64,000 nt of DNA from Flaccisagitta enflata (lineage: Eukaryota; Chaetognatha; Sagittoidea; Aphragmophora): the NCBI GenBank assembly GCA_965153355.1, contig OZ231127.1:91202001-91266000 (forward strand), written 5' to 3'. The notes beneath the pieces were generated by a model that was given only the letters and a program-made list of their open reading frames with translations, had not been told where the DNA came from and did not search any database. The position numbers were made by a program, and so were the translations under genes. This document shows positions 62,345 through 64,000 of the stretch, in pieces (positions within the stretch are counted from its first letter, which is position 1; each line of letters opens with the position of its first letter).

Positions 62345-63421
62345 AAAACAAGGCCGGATACACAGCTACCCCAGTCACGTGCGGGTGGGCAGGGGCCATA
62401 TTTGAGGTTACTATATCATTTGGGCAGGAGCAGTGAGGCCAAAGACTGCAAAAACCAGAAAAAAGCTTAAAAACAACAGTCCTCGACTGTAGTCTATTTG
62501 GTGTCCGACCCGGCTACTCAGTCTGACCTGGCTACTCAGTCTGACCCGGCTACTCAGTCTGACCCGGCTACCAATTGCATACCTTAAAGTCCAAAAAAAA
62601 AAAAAAATTTCAAAAAAAAAAAAAAATTTCTAAAAAAAAAAAAAAATTAAAAAAAAAAAATTAAAAAAAAATTTGTTAAAAAAAAAAAAAAACATTTTTT
62701 TCGAAAAAAAAATTCTCAAGTCCAGGAAATAATGTTACTAGATACATCATAAATACCCTTATATTTTCTTAACCATTACTCAGAATTTACTGAAATCTTG
62801 CAGGGGAGCTTTAATTGATGCAATGAACCTTCACAACAAGTTTGAACAATATTGGTGAACCTTTACTACCCTTCCCCTATGTAAATTGCACAAGTCTAGG
62901 AATTAACATTACTAGCAAAATACCCTAATATCTTCTAAACCAATACTCAGAATTATCTGAAATCTTGCAGGGGGGCTTTAATTACCACAATGAACTTCTA
63001 AAACAAGTTTAAACAACATTGGTGAACCTTTACTACCCTTCCCCTATGTAAATTTCATAAGTCCAGGAAATAATATTACTACAAATATAATAGGCAAAGG
63101 GTATTAAATATTTATGAATGTTGTTGAAAGTTGGTACACAGGTTAGTAATGCCCTCAAAATAACACTGACCAAGTTTCATCAACATCTGAGTTGAGGTTC
63201 TAAAGTTTTTAAGGGTTGACACAACAAACAACAAACAACAAACGACAAACGACGACTCACTACACGATCAAGGCTATGTTATAGTCCTCGACGTAAACTG
63301 ATCGTCGAGGACAAAAAGTAAAGTGTGACGGACGGACGGACCGACCGACGGACCGACCGACGGATGGACCGACGGACCGACGGACAAAGCGGGTTGTAGA
63401 GTCTCTTGCACGCGACTAAAA
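62345..63421 (+). mobile_element. Helitron-like element interrupted by a second one
   Basis: Left half 62345-62475 (AACAAGGCCGGATACACAGC, AGTCACGTGCGGGTGGGC). Right half 63312-63421 (GTGACGGACGGACGGACCG array, GACAAAGCGGGTTGTAG, AGTCTCTTGCACGCGACT, AAAAAG). Removing the insert restores the normal order. Confidence 0.7.
62478..63311 (+). mobile_element. Helitron-like element with ~170-bp core repeats, variant AGTCCTCGAC
   Basis: 5' AGTCCTCGACTGTAG, four 18-mers of the type CAGTCTGACCCGGCTACT (62503-62570), A/T runs, two full and one partial ~170-bp core units (each starting AAGTC-AGGAA; near 62719, 62892, 63059), a CAACAAA/ACGAC microsatellite, then TTATAGTCCTCGACG...CGTCGAGGACAAAAAG. Core repeats plus microsatellite plus hairpin match the published architecture of pearl/HINE elements. 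Confidence 0.75.
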
Positions 63422-64000
63422 AGTCAGAGATTGCAAATTTCTGGCCCATTTTGGAAATGATAAATGGAAACCTGTTAGATGTTGAAACACACCCAAGGAA
63501 GTAACATTGGAAATGGAAATCAGGACCCCCAAGTGCAATCTAACATAAATTGCCAAATGATCATCAAATTCCCCTTATCAGCGAAAAAGTTAGAAAAAGA
63601 GAACTCACCAGCCATCCCTATCCCAAAGTTATTTCCCAGGTGAAATTGTTCGCTGTGAATCTTGTAACGTTTCTATGTTTCATGTTAATGGGAACCAGAC
63701 CAAACAAGCAAATTTTCTTGTACCAACGAAACAAGCAATAATTCCCAAATCACAAAGCCATCTGTGAACATCAGTGGCATGACTGGCATCTGTGTCTCTA
63801 TTAGCTTTCATTGTTTTATCTTGGAGAAAATGAGCAATGAAAAAAAAAATCACCACAAACCAAAAGCAAAGCAAGAAGCAAATCTTTTTTGTGCAAAAAT
63901 GCGGGGTGAATGCAGCAGGTGCAGTAGGTGCAGCACCGAGGCCTGCGCATGTTGCAGATATACCTGGATGACAAAGGATCGCCATCATCGCTACATTCTG
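63422..64000. other. Right edge; possible minus-strand exon near 63609-63667
   Basis: On the minus strand CACAGCGAACAATTTCACC...GGGATAGGGATGGCTG ends at a consensus donor (G|GTGAGTTC; last exon base 63609) and would read HSEQFHLGNNFGIGMAG. A second donor-like CATCCAG|GTATAT is at about 63960. Too short to assign. Confidence 0.25.

Overview
This is a 64-kb stretch of nuclear DNA from an animal, most likely an aquatic invertebrate. Evidence: spliced genes with canonical GT-AG introns, a BEL/Pao LTR retrotransposon, several families of short non-autonomous DNA transposons, very dense microsatellites, and single exons separated by kilobases. Species and phylum cannot be fixed from the sequence. 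Helitron-like elements with microsatellite cores resemble the 'pearl'/HINE elements described from bivalves and other invertebrates, which is only a hint.

Layout. (1) 1-2.9 kb: AT-rich noncoding DNA. (2) 2.9-19.6 kb: plus-strand gene of unknown family (one membrane segment; exons 2939-3063, 3716-4154, 15975-16712). Its 3' part is tandemly duplicated (unit 2 at 16911-19554, with a second last exon at 18634-19356). A nearly intact 10.2-kb BEL/Pao element (5059-15266) sits in intron 2 of unit 1; unit 2 preserves the empty target site. The element carries gag, pol and an extra third ORF, all in ONE reading frame and separated only by two UGA codons, the second in the leaky context UGA-CUA. (3) 20.3-41.6 kb: minus-strand AMP deaminase, 14 exons with every splice phase consistent, about 713 residues including the whole catalytic region. 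A plus-strand Gln/Asn-rich coiled-coil gene (26878-30337) is nested in one of its introns. (4) 41-48 kb: a maze of nested repeats: Helitron-like elements, foldback elements with 20/21-bp arrays, palindromic MITEs of about 600 bp, and duplicated blocks. (5) 48.2-49.9 kb: minus-strand two-exon BTB/POZ gene. (6) 50-64 kb: repeats, one minus-strand exon at 54.5-54.7 kb whose donor end is repeated four times (possibly the 5' end of the AMP deaminase gene), a hAT-like element with a perfect 8-bp target duplication, and a Helitron-like element nested in another.

AMP deaminase converts AMP to IMP in purine-nucleotide interconversion; the BTB protein is probably a cullin-3-type adaptor; the other two host genes are unassigned. 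The most unusual items are the BEL element's coding plan and third ORF, and a dispersed Helitron-like family in which a subterminal 10-mer and the 3' hairpin change together from copy to copy. Locally, exon edges (splice sites included) have repeatedly been tandemly duplicated, and long microsatellites sit right beside splice sites.
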